Source: an uncultured Alphaproteobacteria bacterium
GTDB lineage: Bacteria > Pseudomonadota > Alphaproteobacteria > CAAHEQ01 > UBA3637
Reading direction: 5' to 3'
DNA length: 64,000 nt
Assembly (NCBI GenBank): GCA_944392555.1
Contig: CALXWZ010000004.1
Coordinates: forward strand, 1-64,000
The notes under the pieces were generated by a model. That model saw only the letters and a program-made list of their open reading frames with translations. It ran no database searches and was not told where the DNA came from. Below, piece after piece: positions 18,418-27,309 of this stretch. Each line of letters starts with the position of its first letter. The first letter of the stretch is position 1. The position numbers were made by a program, and so were the translations under genes.

Positions 18418-20024
18418 GCTTTCTTCTTTGTTTGACGCGGTGTATTAGAGCGACTGAGGCGCCGTTCTTTGGCTTTTTCGGCATACGGATTTTCGCGTTT
18501 GCGCATATAAATGCGAATGGGAACGCCAATTAACCCGTATCGCTCCCGAATACCGTTGGATAAATAACGCAAATACGATTCAGGCAGTGAATCCGGATTG
18601 CTTGAAAAAATCACAAAGGTTGGCGGGCGCGTGCTGACTTGTGTCATATACTTCATCGGAATCCGCTTGCCGTTGCCGGCAATCGGTGTTGGGTGCGCTT
18701 CCGTCATACGCTTTAAAAAGTCGTTCAGTTTATGCGTCGGAACACGTTTATTCCATAATTCATACATTTTAAAGGCATCACTCATCAGTCTATCCAAACC
18801 ATAGCCTGTTTTGGCAGAAATGGTATGAATCGGTAAACCCTTTACTTGTTGCAGTGATACAGCCATTTTTTCCTTTAACTGATTTAAAACGGCTTTTTGA
18901 TTAGGAACGCTATCCCACTTATTGAGTGCGATTAACAGTGTTCGCCCTTCCTCTAACACTTTTGAGGCAATCAGTAAATCTTGCTTTTCCATCGGAACAT
19001 TGGCATCTAAAACCAAGATAACCACTTCGGCAAAGTCTATGGCATTTCGCGTGTCGGCGGCCGAGATTTTTTCCAAATCGTGCTCCACCTTACCGCGTTT
19101 ACGCAGGCCGGCCGTATCCGTTAATAATACCGACCGTCCGCGCCATTCCCAAGGAATTGTAATGGCGTCGCGCGTAACGCCGGCTTCCGGCCCTGTCAGC
19201 AATCGTTCTTTCCCGAGCAGTTGATTAACCAGCGTTGATTTCCCGACATTCGGTCGCCCCACAATCGCCAACTTTAACGGGCGTTTTTGCTTTTCGGCGC
19301 GTTCATGTGCTTTTACATCAAAATTTTCTGTTGTATTTGGTAAAGCATCTTCGGAAAAATCAGTGTTATCGGTGTTTGTTGATGATTGGACTATCCGTTC
19401 TTCATCTGTATGCGCCGTTATGGACTCTCGTTGCTCGGTTTCATCAGCAAATCTTTCAGCCATTTTTTTATTATCGCCGTATCGCATATTTTTCTGCGCC
19501 CGCACGATTTTTGCGACTTTTTCACTCGTTTCGTCTTTTCCCTTTAATAACGGGGAAAGCGCCTCATGCAAATCGCCCATGCCGAGGCCGTGTTCGCCGG
19601 AAACGGGAATCGGATCACCCAGACCCAAGCGGTAAAAATCGCCCAACGCGTTTTGCGTTATTTTTCCCTCGCATTTATTGGCAATCAGCAAAACGGGTTT
19701 GTGCGATTTGCGTAAATCACGCGCCATTTGTTCATCTAACCGTGTTAATTCGGAACGGGCATCTACTACGGCCAATACCACATCGGCCTCTTCTACGGCC
19801 ATTTCCGTTTGACGCCACATTGCTTGCGCAAGCGCCGTTGTATCTTCCAATCCGGCCGTATCAATCAACCGAAAAGATAAATCGTAAAGGCTTGCCTCGG
19901 CTTCTTTTCTATCCCGCGTAACGCCCGGTTCGTCATGCACGATGGCAAACTTGCGCCCGCATAACCGATTAAACAACGTTGATTTCCCGACATTTGTCCG
20001 CCCCACAATGGCAACTGTTTTCAT
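18414..20024 (-). CDS. der: Ribosome-assembly GTPase Der (EngA)
   Basis: 536 residues, tandem GTPases plus KH-like domain. G1 motifs GRTNVGKSTLFN (about 7) and GRPNVGKSTLVN (about 255); G3 DTAGLED and DTAGLRKRG; G4 NKCEGK and NKWD. The linker between the GTPases (about 165–250) is long, acidic and low-complexity, which accounts for the extra length over the usual 440–490. The C-terminus is basic (RRLSRSNTPRQTKKKA). Part of the yfgM–bamB–der–anmK run. Confidence 0.96.
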   Translation of the reverse strand: MKTVAIVGRTNVGKSTLFNRLCGRKFAIVHDEPGVTRDRKEAEASLYDLSFRLIDTAGLEDTTALAQAMWRQTEMAVEEADVVLAVVDARSELTRLDEQMARDLRKSHKPVLLIANKCEGKITQNALGDFYRLGLGDPIPVSGEHGLGMGDLHEALSPLLKGKDETSEKVAKIVRAQKNMRYGDNKKMAERFADETEQRESITAHTDEERIVQSSTNTDNTDFSEDALPNTTENFDVKAHERAEKQKRPLKLAIVGRPNVGKSTLVNQLLGKERLLTGPEAGVTRDAITIPWEWRGRSVLLTDTAGLRKRGKVEHDLEKISAADTRNAIDFAEVVILVLDANVPMEKQDLLIASKVLEEGRTLLIALNKWDSVPNQKAVLNQLKEKMAVSLQQVKGLPIHTISAKTGYGLDRLMSDAFKMYELWNKRVPTHKLNDFLKRMTEAHPTPIAGNGKRIPMKYMTQVSTRPPTFVIFSSNPDSLPESYLRYLSNGIRERYGLIGVPIRIYMRKRENPYAEKAKERRLSRSNTPRQTKKKA

Positions 20025-20050
20025 TTGATACCCTTTTGACTGATAAACAA

Positions 20051-21319
20051 TTATTGATAAGCAATTAAATCTGCATCGTTTGTATAAAGAATCATCTTTC
20101 CATCGCCCAAAATCGGCTTGTTGGATAATTCATCCGTTTGATGCGCCTTGATTTTTTCCCCGTTGACAGCGTTAAAGAATTGCACATCACCCTTATTTGA
20201 AACCACAATCAACTGATTTTGTGCCAATACGGGCCCTTTCCAGGCAACGCCCTTTTTCTCTTCCGAGACTAACGATGTTTCCCAAATCAACGCACCCGTT
20301 TTTTTATCCAAAGCAACGAGTGTATTTTGGGTTGTAATCATAAACAGTGCGTTTCCGCTCACAACGGGTGTATTTTGTCCGCCGATATTTTGAATAAATT
20401 GAACGGCCCCCGTTTTTAAATCAAACGCGCCGAGTTTTTGAGCATTCCCGATAATATAAACCGTGTTGTCTTCAATCACGGGTGAGGCAATGACATGGGA
20501 AATATCGGTAATTTGATTGAATGTGCGCCGTGATAACAGACTATCCGACCATAACATCATCCGCGTGTTTGCATCAAACGCAATCACTTCGCCACTGCTG
20601 AACGGCACAACCACAACGCCCTTTGAAACAGCCGGTTGCCCCATACCGAATAAATTTGTTTCGGTGGAGATATTTTTAAAATGCCAAATTTCCGAACCGT
20701 CTTGCGCATTTAAAACGAATAATTCATTGTTGCCGGATAATACGTAAATACGTCTGTCGGCAACGGTCGGCGCCGAGCGCAAGATAGCATTTGTTTCGTG
20801 TTGCCATAAAATTTCACCGTTTAAGTCAAGTGCGAAAACAGTTCCTTGCCCGTTTACGGCATATAAATTTTTTCCGTCAGAAGCCAAACCGATACTGGCC
20901 ATGCTTATTTCTTTTTGCACGGGCAATTCTTTTTGAAAAAGTTTCTTCCCGGTTGATTCATCAACGGCGGAAAGCCGAAAAGCCCCGTCTAACGCATATA
21001 CTTTGTGATCAACGATAATCGGCTCCGGCAACATCAAATAAGCGGAAGAAATCCCTTTTCCCACGTTCCGCGACCATACTTTTTTGCTTGTTTCGGAAAG
21101 CGTGCCGTGGGGCATCAAGTTCGCTTCGTTGCCACTGGCCTGCATCCAAGTTGCATAGGCAGAGGGGGTATCTGTTTGAACGGCAGAATCCGTTTTCGTG
21201 ATTTGCTCGCTGACACCGCTTTGAACGGCAATCCGTCCCTCCTGTGGCGCAACTCTTTTATCATTTGCACAGCCCGATAGTAATAACGCAACGCAAATGA
21301 AATATCCTATCTTTTTCAT
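20051..21319 (-). CDS. bamB: Outer-membrane assembly lipoprotein BamB (PQQ-type beta-propeller)
   Basis: 422 residues from ATG 21319, chosen because AGGAGTTAAT lies just upstream; the longer frame adds six residues. Signal with lipobox LLLSGC, so acylated at Cys near residue 16. Repeated propeller blades such as LYAVNGQGTVFALDLNGEIL and IYVLSGNNELFVLNAQDGSE. Part of the BAM complex for barrel insertion. Between the YfgM-like gene and der, the common order. Confidence 0.92.
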   Translation of the reverse strand: MKKIGYFICVALLLSGCANDKRVAPQEGRIAVQSGVSEQITKTDSAVQTDTPSAYATWMQASGNEANLMPHGTLSETSKKVWSRNVGKGISSAYLMLPEPIIVDHKVYALDGAFRLSAVDESTGKKLFQKELPVQKEISMASIGLASDGKNLYAVNGQGTVFALDLNGEILWQHETNAILRSAPTVADRRIYVLSGNNELFVLNAQDGSEIWHFKNISTETNLFGMGQPAVSKGVVVVPFSSGEVIAFDANTRMMLWSDSLLSRRTFNQITDISHVIASPVIEDNTVYIIGNAQKLGAFDLKTGAVQFIQNIGGQNTPVVSGNALFMITTQNTLVALDKKTGALIWETSLVSEEKKGVAWKGPVLAQNQLIVVSNKGDVQFFNAVNGEKIKAHQTDELSNKPILGDGKMILYTNDADLIAYQ

Positions 21320-21342
21320 ATTAACTCCTTTATGCAAACCGA

Positions 21343-22023
21343 CTATTGAATAATAGACAGCAATTCTTTTAATCTATCTTTCTCATCATTCGCAAGCGTC
21401 GGCAATCCGATGGCTTTTGTTAATACCTCTTTGGCTTCGGATAATTTTTTTTCTTTCATCAATAAAATTGCCTGTAATTCAACGGCAGAGCCGTAGAACG
21501 CATTTGAACTGTTTAAAAGCGGTTGCAATTCTTGTTGTAACTCAGCCGTGGGTAATGTGTCAATTTGATTACCGATAAATGAAAGGCGAGCCACATTGCG
21601 TAATTCAATCGGCGCACCTGAATCATTCATTAAATTTTTTAGAATTAAACCAGCCTGTTGCATATCATTATGCGACAAGGCGTTTTGCGCCAATCGCATT
21701 TGCGCTAAATACTTGTAGCCCGTTTTGGCAGAATCGGCAAGGTTTTGATAGATTGCCATAGATTGATCTTCATTGCCCGTATAATTGAGTAAAACGGCTT
21801 GCTCAAATTGATCGGATTCAGCCAAACGCGTTTTTGTCAGCCAAGAGCGATAAATTTCGTTGCCGACGGTTACCCCGATAATTAAAATAATACCGCCGAT
21901 GATAACGGCCCGATATTTTTTCCAAAAATTCATTAACCGCTCTTTTTGCAATTCTTCTTCCACTTCGCGTTCCAAAATGGCTTGTTGGATTTTTTCAACT
22001 TCATCTTGTGTTTCTTTTTTCAT
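21343..22023 (-). CDS. YfgM-like TPR membrane protein
   Basis: 226 residues: cytoplasmic acidic N-terminus (about 1–30), one membrane helix (AVIIGGIILIIGVTVGNEIY), and a periplasmic TPR domain (about 70–225). Matches the TPR_21/YfgM type, an accessory at the SecYEG exit linked to periplasmic chaperones. 23 bases upstream of bamB. Confidence 0.87.
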   Translation of the reverse strand: MKKETQDEVEKIQQAILEREVEEELQKERLMNFWKKYRAVIIGGIILIIGVTVGNEIYRSWLTKTRLAESDQFEQAVLLNYTGNEDQSMAIYQNLADSAKTGYKYLAQMRLAQNALSHNDMQQAGLILKNLMNDSGAPIELRNVARLSFIGNQIDTLPTAELQQELQPLLNSSNAFYGSAVELQAILLMKEKKLSEAKEVLTKAIGLPTLANDEKDRLKELLSIIQ

Positions 22024-22093
22024 TCTTCTTTTCCTTTACCGAAAGTTATTTGAATGTGTTTTTTATATCAAAAATGAACATAAAACGCAACTT

Positions 22094-22870
22094 TTATTTT
22101 TCTTTTTGCGGTAGCATTCTTAAAATAGGGTGTAAAATAAAAGAGGGCAAGCACGAGCCGAGCCAGGCCGCAAAAGCCATAACGGAAGGGAAAGCTATAA
22201 TGGCTTTATTTTTGGCAATACCGCGTTGAATGATAGTGGCGGCTTTATCAGCCTCCATAATGAAAGGCATACGGAAAGCGTTGGCATCCGTGAGCGGTGT
22301 TTTGATAAATCCCGGACAGATTACATTAATTTTAATTTGTTCTCTTGCCCAAACGCCACGCAAGGCTTCTCCCCAGGCTTTGACACAATTTTTTGAAGCC
22401 GAATAAGCCGGACAGTTGCTTAATCCCCGATAGCCGGCCATGGAACTCATTAAAGCAATTTGTCCGCACCCTTTAAATTTGAATAATTCCAGCGCAGGTA
22501 AAACGGTGTTGACAACACCGAAGATATTTGTTTGCATAATGGTATTTGTGGCATGAATATTTTCACACATCCCGAGAATCCCGTTTGAAACGCCGGCATT
22601 TGCAATCACTAAATCGAGTGAGCGGATGGAGTTTGATTTTCGTAAAGCGTCCCGCACATCATTTGCATTGATAACATCAAAAATAAACGTATAAACTTCG
22701 GCGCCTTTTTGCCGACATGTTTCGGCAACTTCATTCAAGCGTTGTTCGTTTCGGCCACATAAAAACAGAAAAACACCTTTATCGGCATACGCTCGTGCTA
22801 ATGCCGCTCCGATGCCACTTGATGCGCCTGTGATAAAAACAGATTGAAATGAAACAGTTTTTTTGTTCAT
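22094..22870 (-). CDS. Short-chain dehydrogenase/reductase
   Basis: 258 residues. Rossmann nucleotide site ITGASSGIGAALARAYA, NAGVSNG motif, catalytic Ser (SSMAG), and YxxxK as YSASKNCVKAWGEAL. C-terminal ~25 residues hydrophobic (FAAWLGSCLPSFILHPIL), suggesting membrane contact. Substrate unknown. Confidence 0.9.
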   Translation of the reverse strand: MNKKTVSFQSVFITGASSGIGAALARAYADKGVFLFLCGRNEQRLNEVAETCRQKGAEVYTFIFDVINANDVRDALRKSNSIRSLDLVIANAGVSNGILGMCENIHATNTIMQTNIFGVVNTVLPALELFKFKGCGQIALMSSMAGYRGLSNCPAYSASKNCVKAWGEALRGVWAREQIKINVICPGFIKTPLTDANAFRMPFIMEADKAATIIQRGIAKNKAIIAFPSVMAFAAWLGSCLPSFILHPILRMLPQKEK

Positions 22871-22914
22871 ATAGCCGACCTTTCAAAAAAAATCAAATTA
22901 AATAAAAAAAGTGC

Positions 22915-22942
22915 TTGACAAGTGATTATAAATGAGTATAAT
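22915..22942 (+). promoter_or_regulatory. Promoter of tRNA-Leu
   Basis: Consensus TTGACA (22915–22920), 16-base spacer, consensus TATAAT (22937–22942), 21 bases before the tRNA. Confidence 0.85.
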
Positions 22943-22963
22943 GGAAATGTCTAGTGAAAAGAT

Positions 22964-23050
22964 GCCTCTATGGCGAAATTGGTAGACGCGACAGACTCAA
23001 AATCTGTTGACCGCAAGGTCATGCTGGTTCAAGTCCGGCTAGAGGTACCA
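22964..23050 (+). tRNA. tRNA-Leu (anticodon CAA), target of the integrated element
   Basis: Acceptor GCCTCTA (22964–22970) pairs with TAGAGGT (23040–23046), the first pair being G·U. The anticodon stem ACAGA/TCTGT encloses CTCAAAA, giving CAA. It has a long variable arm (GACCGCAAGGTC) typical of Leu, T-stem GCTGG/CCGGC, and encoded CCA at 23048–23050. No terminator follows; the expected one is at 37763–37801, beyond the element. Confidence 0.96.
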
Positions 23051-24619
23051 GGTCTTACAACCCTTCGAAAAAAGCAATTTATCGAAGGGTTTATTTATTG
23101 AAAAATAAAGATTTTTTCCATTTACTTGCGAGTTCGATAAAATCAGTTTTAAAATTTTGTGTTTTTCGGAATTTATCGAACTCTTGAAGATTTCTTTTGC
23201 ATTTAAGGCTATATCTGATATCTTTTCCAATTTTTCATCTAACTCATTGTCATAATTATCATATTTGTCAGCTAATTCTTTGGCTTCTTCTATATTTTGA
23301 TTCAATTCTGTCACCATTTCGTTATAAATTATATCATTTATCTTCCCGTCAAGCCAAGCGTGTACAAGCTTCTTTTTTTTATCTTCTAACTCTTGGATTC
23401 GAAGTGTGATATTTTTCTTGTTAGTTGCATTTAATTTGGCATCTTCTTTAAAACCTTCTTTGACTGCTTTTTGGATATTTTTGATCAAAGTTGGTGTCAA
23501 ACGAATTGGTTGAAAGACCTTTTCTTCAATTTGTCTTAATACTTCATCTTCTGGTATAGGCTTTTGAGGACAATTTTTATCAAGGTGGTTGCAACGTAAA
23601 TAAGTATAAATATTGCCACTTTTCTTTTTGTGACGTTCTGAACACATTAAACCACCACAATGAGAACATCTGATTAGACCACGTAAGACAAAGTCTTTCT
23701 CGCCATACCAAGCCTTAGATGTTATGCCTGTATTGTTTTTATCTTTTTCTTTTAATATGCATTGGACTTGATTAAATAATTCCTTACTAACCAGATGTGG
23801 ATACCTATGAGGATAATAAATTGGCTTTCTATTCCGGTTTTGTTTGCGATTTTTACGCATTAGAACCATGGTGCCAATATAAAACGGATTGGTTAGCATT
23901 TCATGAATTTGGACGCGAGAGAGTGTATGAGTACAATTCTTTCTTGCCGATTTTAAACCCATTTGATGTGCCATTGTTTCCAAACTTGCTAATGAATGTT
24001 GACCGGTTGCATATTCCTGAAACAGCTTTTGAACCATAGGTGTACGAACTGGATCTACAATAATGTCAGCTTTGCCTTTTTCATCTTCAACATTTAGATA
24101 ACCGATAGGAGCAAAAGATTGCCATTGACCTTGTTGCCATTTGTATAGTTGACTTCTTCTTACATTATCACGTAAAGCACCAACATACATTTTAGCGCCC
24201 AAAATACCAAAGTCCCATCTGAATATGTCAGATGATGGACTGTCTTTATGTATAATTAGATTTTCTTTATAAAAATGTAATTCAATACGGCCTTCTGTTC
24301 TGAGTGTATCCAGTTCATTATATTCTTTATACGTCCTTTGGAGGCGATCAATACAATGACTTACAATAGCTGTCTTATGTTTTTGAGCTCTTACAAAATC
24401 AAGCATTTCATAAAATAGTTTACGTTTACCACTTGTGCTAGATTCTGGTACTTCATATATTTTTAATACTTTTAAGTTTTTATTTTTACAATATTCTTCT
24501 AATTTATCTTTTTGTGCAGATATTGAATCATTTGTTTTAAATTGGTCTTCAGTACTCACACGTGTAAATATAACAGCTTTTGTGCATTGTTCATCTGGAT
24601 CATAGTTAATGTTTCTCAT
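23039..24619 (-). CDS. Large serine recombinase (integrase), C-terminus altered by integration
   Basis: 526 residues from ATG 24619 (AAGGA 6 bases upstream; the longer frame starts at a TTG). Resolvase domain with catalytic Ser in FTRVSTEDQ, then DSISAQKDKLEEYC; recombinase domain (about 165–290, e.g. TNPFYIGTMVL); zinc ribbon CSHCGG...CNH...C; coiled-coil region about 385–470 rich in Lys/Glu. The last two codons (Leu, stop) come from the tRNA. In the excised circle the frame would pass through Trp-Tyr into 34 further codons now at 37651–37755. Integrates and excises the element. Confidence 0.93.
   Translation of the reverse strand: MRNINYDPDEQCTKAVIFTRVSTEDQFKTNDSISAQKDKLEEYCKNKNLKVLKIYEVPESSTSGKRKLFYEMLDFVRAQKHKTAIVSHCIDRLQRTYKEYNELDTLRTEGRIELHFYKENLIIHKDSPSSDIFRWDFGILGAKMYVGALRDNVRRSQLYKWQQGQWQSFAPIGYLNVEDEKGKADIIVDPVRTPMVQKLFQEYATGQHSLASLETMAHQMGLKSARKNCTHTLSRVQIHEMLTNPFYIGTMVLMRKNRKQNRNRKPIYYPHRYPHLVSKELFNQVQCILKEKDKNNTGITSKAWYGEKDFVLRGLIRCSHCGGLMCSERHKKKSGNIYTYLRCNHLDKNCPQKPIPEDEVLRQIEEKVFQPIRLTPTLIKNIQKAVKEGFKEDAKLNATNKKNITLRIQELEDKKKKLVHAWLDGKINDIIYNEMVTELNQNIEEAKELADKYDNYDNELDEKLEKISDIALNAKEIFKSSINSEKHKILKLILSNSQVNGKNLYFSINKPFDKLLFSKGCKTWYL
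23045..23050 (+). other. attL core
   Basis: GTACCA, the last six bases of tRNA-Leu including encoded CCA. The serine-recombinase crossover dinucleotide must lie within or next to it. It also encodes Trp-Tyr (read on the minus strand) near the end of the recombinase. Confidence 0.85.
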
Positions 24620-24688
24620 TTTGTTTCCTTTGATAAGTGTTTGTTTCTTCAATATTATTATGTCATAGTTGGCTGAAAAAGTACGCGT

Positions 24689-24886
24689 TTATTTTGCGTT
24701 TTTATCATTTTTTTTGACTTTGGGATGCCAAATACATTCTTTTTTATCTTGATTTAATACTCTAATCCCAATTTCAAAGAATTTGACTAGATTTTGAGCC
24801 ATATCCATCAGTTCTTCATCAGTAAAATTCTCATCGGGATAAAGTGTTTTCAATTCTTCTTTTATATTATCTATTGCTTTCGACAT
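24689..24886 (-). CDS. 65-aa hypothetical protein upstream of the recombinase
   Basis: Acidic, helical (MSKAIDNIKEELKTLYPDEN), with AAAGGA upstream of the ATG. It lies 69 bases before the recombinase start on the same strand, so co-transcription is likely; it could be a directionality factor or regulator, but nothing identifies it. Confidence 0.6.
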   Translation of the reverse strand: MSKAIDNIKEELKTLYPDENFTDEELMDMAQNLVKFFEIGIRVLNQDKKECIWHPKVKKNDKNAK

Positions 24887-25007
24887 ATATTATTATCCTT
24901 TGTTAGCTTGTTTAAAACATAATAATATTGTCGTAGTTATTTGCATAAATACATGAATAAAGTTCCATTTCGGAGCACTAATTTTCCAATTCTACTTTTT
25001 TATTCTG

Positions 25008-25035
25008 AACCTTTGTATACGTGTAGGTAAAGGTT
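25008..25035 (+). repeat. 28-bp palindromic repeat, copy A
   Basis: AACCTTTG-N13-AAAGGTT. First of four same-direction copies confined to the element (others at 28496, 33020, 37410). The inner bases are a conserved TATACGTGTAGGT-like core. Confidence 0.85.
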
Positions 25036-25046
25036 AAATATAACCT

Positions 25047-25060
25047 CATGCCCCAAGGGC
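25047..25060. repeat. 14-bp inverted repeat, left copy
   Basis: CATGCCCCAAGGGC, exact inverted match at 28441–28454. The pair brackets the methyltransferase remnant and restriction-modification genes, each just inside a 28-bp repeat. One such 14-mer pair in 14 kb is not very improbable by chance. Confidence 0.5.
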
Positions 25061-25068
25061 CATAACTA

Positions 25069-25146
25069 AAAAAAGAAGGCTCGCTTTTGTAGACGAACCT
25101 TCCTGTCTTGATAATTGGAACGCTTGCTAAAACATTCCACAAGACG
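25069..25146. other. Two adjacent hairpins in the non-coding gap 24887–25151
   Basis: First stem GAAGGCTCG / CGAACCTTC (one mismatch). Second is two-tier: GTCTTG...CAAGAC enclosing GGAACG...CATTCC. No T-run. Could be a small RNA or the leader/terminator of neighbouring genes. The rest of the gap holds repeat copy A and no ORF. Confidence 0.4.
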
Positions 25147-25151
25147 CCTTA

Positions 25152-25694
25152 TTATAAATCAGTTTCATTTAAAATGGAGTGCTGTCCCGGTACAACAATG
25201 TTAAAAAACTTAATTTCATTTTGGGATTGAAGTTTAAAAATAACACATCCAAAAGGTGGGGTTTCTTCTCTTTCTTGATATATACCCCTAAACTTGATTC
25301 TGCCATTGGGAATATACAGCTTGATACCTAATCCGTTTATAATCTGATGAAATTTCTTTGCTGTCAAAAAACTGATAGGGGAAAGAAAGTAAATCTCATT
25401 TTTTGCTATTTTATATATCTGAACTGCTTTTTCAAGGAATTCATATTTGAGCTTGAATGGTGGGTTAATCCATATCTTCTTAAACGGTCTCCAATCTCTT
25501 TTTAGTCAGTCTGTCTCAATCGTATCATAGTTCGGGATATTCAAATAAGCTGCTTGTGTTTTAGTGGTAGCCGGATCATAATCAAAAGCACCTAATTTTT
25601 CTACAATATGTTTTTGGGTGTAGTATTCAAAGTTTTGTTCGTTAAATTGAATTGCACCTTTACTCATACAGAATAGAACAGGGTTTTTATACAT
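25152..25694 (-). pseudogene. Phage-type DNA N6-adenine methyltransferase, broken by an in-frame stop
   Basis: One frame of 180 codons broken by TGA at codon 63. Before the stop: FDYDPATTKTQAAYLNIPNY then DTIETD; after it: LKRDWRPFKKIWINPPFKLK with the NPPF catalytic motif. Together they match the small phage Dam-type family (PF05869-like). The family usually has Gly at this position after ETD, so GGA to TGA is the likely change (from memory of the family). No ribosome binding site is seen upstream, consistent with decay. TGA is a normal stop elsewhere in the window. Confidence 0.75.
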
Positions 25695-25719
25695 TACTAA
25701 TGAAAAATATTATTTTTCT

Positions 25720-25748
25720 TGATTTTTGTCGCATATTCTTTTAAAATG
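25720..25748 (+). promoter_or_regulatory. Promoter of the restriction-modification genes
   Basis: TTGATT (25720–25725), 17-base spacer, TAAAAT (25743–25748); AAGGAG precedes the ATG at 25771. Confidence 0.7.
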
Positions 25749-25770
25749 AAAGCCAAAAAAGGAGTTTATT

Positions 25771-26436
25771 ATGTCAAATCCATTTTCCAAAAATACAACA
25801 TCTTATACTGATTTTGAAATAATGTCTGATTTGAAATGGCATTGTGTTAAATGCGAATTAAAATCTGGACAAGCTAAAACATGGCAGGTCTGGCGTCAAG
25901 AAAAAGGTGTGCAATTAGATCAAGATGAACATGGACATTTTTATAAAAAGATGTTTTGTGAACATTGCCAACAGAATACTATCCACAGAAAATTAAAATC
26001 AACTGATTTGCAAGAAGTTAAAAAGGCTCGCTCTGGGATTTCTTCTCAAGTGGCAAAGAAAGTGAAGACACTGTATAATTTTGAGGAAGCTGTCTTTTTA
26101 AGAAAGCTTTCAGAACGGGAATTGGAAGTGGATCATAAGTTTCCACAAATACGATGGGGTGAAAATGAAGCGGATAATAATAATTTATCCGACCAAGAGC
26201 TGAAAGAAAAATTTATTTTATTAAATAGAAGCAATAACTTATTAAAATCCAGACAGTGTGAACAATGTTGTAAAACAGAATTGAGAGGATGCTTCCCAGG
26301 AATTAAATTTTGGTATCAAGGAACCGAAAAATGGGAAGGAAAAACAGAAAATGATCCTGATGGTTGTATCGGTTGCTTTTGGCATAATCCTTACAAATGG
26401 AGAGAAGAACTCAATAAAATTTTAAAGAAAAAGTAA
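25771..26436 (+). CDS. HNH endonuclease, probable restriction enzyme
   Basis: 221 residues. An N-terminal zinc site (CVKC...CEHC), an HNH-like core (ELEVDHKFPQIRW, then NNLLKSRQCEQC), and a further cysteine pair (GCIGCFWH). Single-domain HNH nucleases of this size with Cys pairs occur among Type II restriction enzymes. It is followed by two DNA methyltransferases, and two are what an asymmetric (Type IIS-like) site needs. The recognition site cannot be read from the sequence. An HNH homing nuclease is the main alternative. Confidence 0.7.
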   Translation: MSNPFSKNTTSYTDFEIMSDLKWHCVKCELKSGQAKTWQVWRQEKGVQLDQDEHGHFYKKMFCEHCQQNTIHRKLKSTDLQEVKKARSGISSQVAKKVKTLYNFEEAVFLRKLSERELEVDHKFPQIRWGENEADNNNLSDQELKEKFILLNRSNNLLKSRQCEQCCKTELRGCFPGIKFWYQGTEKWEGKTENDPDGCIGCFWHNPYKWREELNKILKKK

Positions 26437-26510
26437 TAAAAAACATTTCTTTTTCCGAAAAACTGCATTATAATAACAATCGGTAAACAAAAAATGTTAG
26501 GGTGTTATGC

Positions 26511-27308
26511 GTGTCTAGATTTAATGATTTTGATATGAATAAATGGAAAGAACTGTCAGATATAGAAACTGGCAGCCTTTGGATTATTGACAAACGTGAT
26601 AATTCTGGCAAGCATAGTGGTTTTTACCATGGTAATTTTGTTCCTCAAATACCGAGGCAATTAATCAAGCGTTATACAAAAAAAGATGAAATTGTTTTAG
26701 ATGCGTTCATGGGTAGTGGCACGACTGCTTATGAATGTGAGACGCTTCATAGAAATTTTATTGGAATCGATATAAAACCAGAAATGGTAGATTATGTAAA
26801 TAAACAACTTTTAGACAATACCAAAAATTCTTTTTTTTGTATTACGGGTGATAGTAGTGAAGCTGCAGTCTATGAAAAAATTAACGATCACCTTCTATCC
26901 ATTAATAAATCGAAGGTTCAATTAGTTATTTTACACCCCCCTTACTTTGATATTTTAAAATTTAGCGATAAAAAGAACGATTTATCAAATGCGCCTAATC
27001 TATCAAAATTTTTAGAATTATTCGGTAAAGTTGTCCAAAACACATCTTGCATCTTAGAACAAAATCGATATTTAGCTATCGTTATTGGTGATAAATATGC
27101 AAATAGTGAGTGGATTCCACTAGGTTTTTATTGTATGCAAGAAGCAATGAAAGCGGGCTTAACACTCAAAAGTATTATTGTAAAAAATATGGAAGGTAAT
27201 AGAGCCAAACAGGGGAAAAATGATATTTGGCGTTATAGGGCACTGAACAGCGATTATTATATTTTTAAACACGAGTATATTCTATTATTTAAGAAAAAGG
27301 GGAAGTAG
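26511..27308 (+). CDS. DNA methyltransferase M1 (amino-methyltransferase, SAM motif then HPPY)
   Basis: 265 residues from GTG 26511 (AGGG 8 bases upstream). Motif X/I: RYTKKDEIVLDAFMGSGTT (about 55–72), a SAM-binding FxGxGTT; motif III-like NFIGIDIKPEMV; motif IV HPPY (about 142). HPPY in place of the commoner DPPY/SPPY suggests N4-cytosine or N6-adenine methylation. Ends one base before M2, so the two are coupled. Confidence 0.8.
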   Translation: MSRFNDFDMNKWKELSDIETGSLWIIDKRDNSGKHSGFYHGNFVPQIPRQLIKRYTKKDEIVLDAFMGSGTTAYECETLHRNFIGIDIKPEMVDYVNKQLLDNTKNSFFCITGDSSEAAVYEKINDHLLSINKSKVQLVILHPPYFDILKFSDKKNDLSNAPNLSKFLELFGKVVQNTSCILEQNRYLAIVIGDKYANSEWIPLGFYCMQEAMKAGLTLKSIIVKNMEGNRAKQGKNDIWRYRALNSDYYIFKHEYILLFKKKGK

Positions 27309-27309
27309 T

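Noticed and set aside
25500-25510. TGA read as Trp or selenocysteine in the broken methyltransferase
   Set aside because: TGA is used as a normal stop at xerD, recJ and der, and there is no stem-loop of SECIS type right after it; simple nonsense mutation is likelier.
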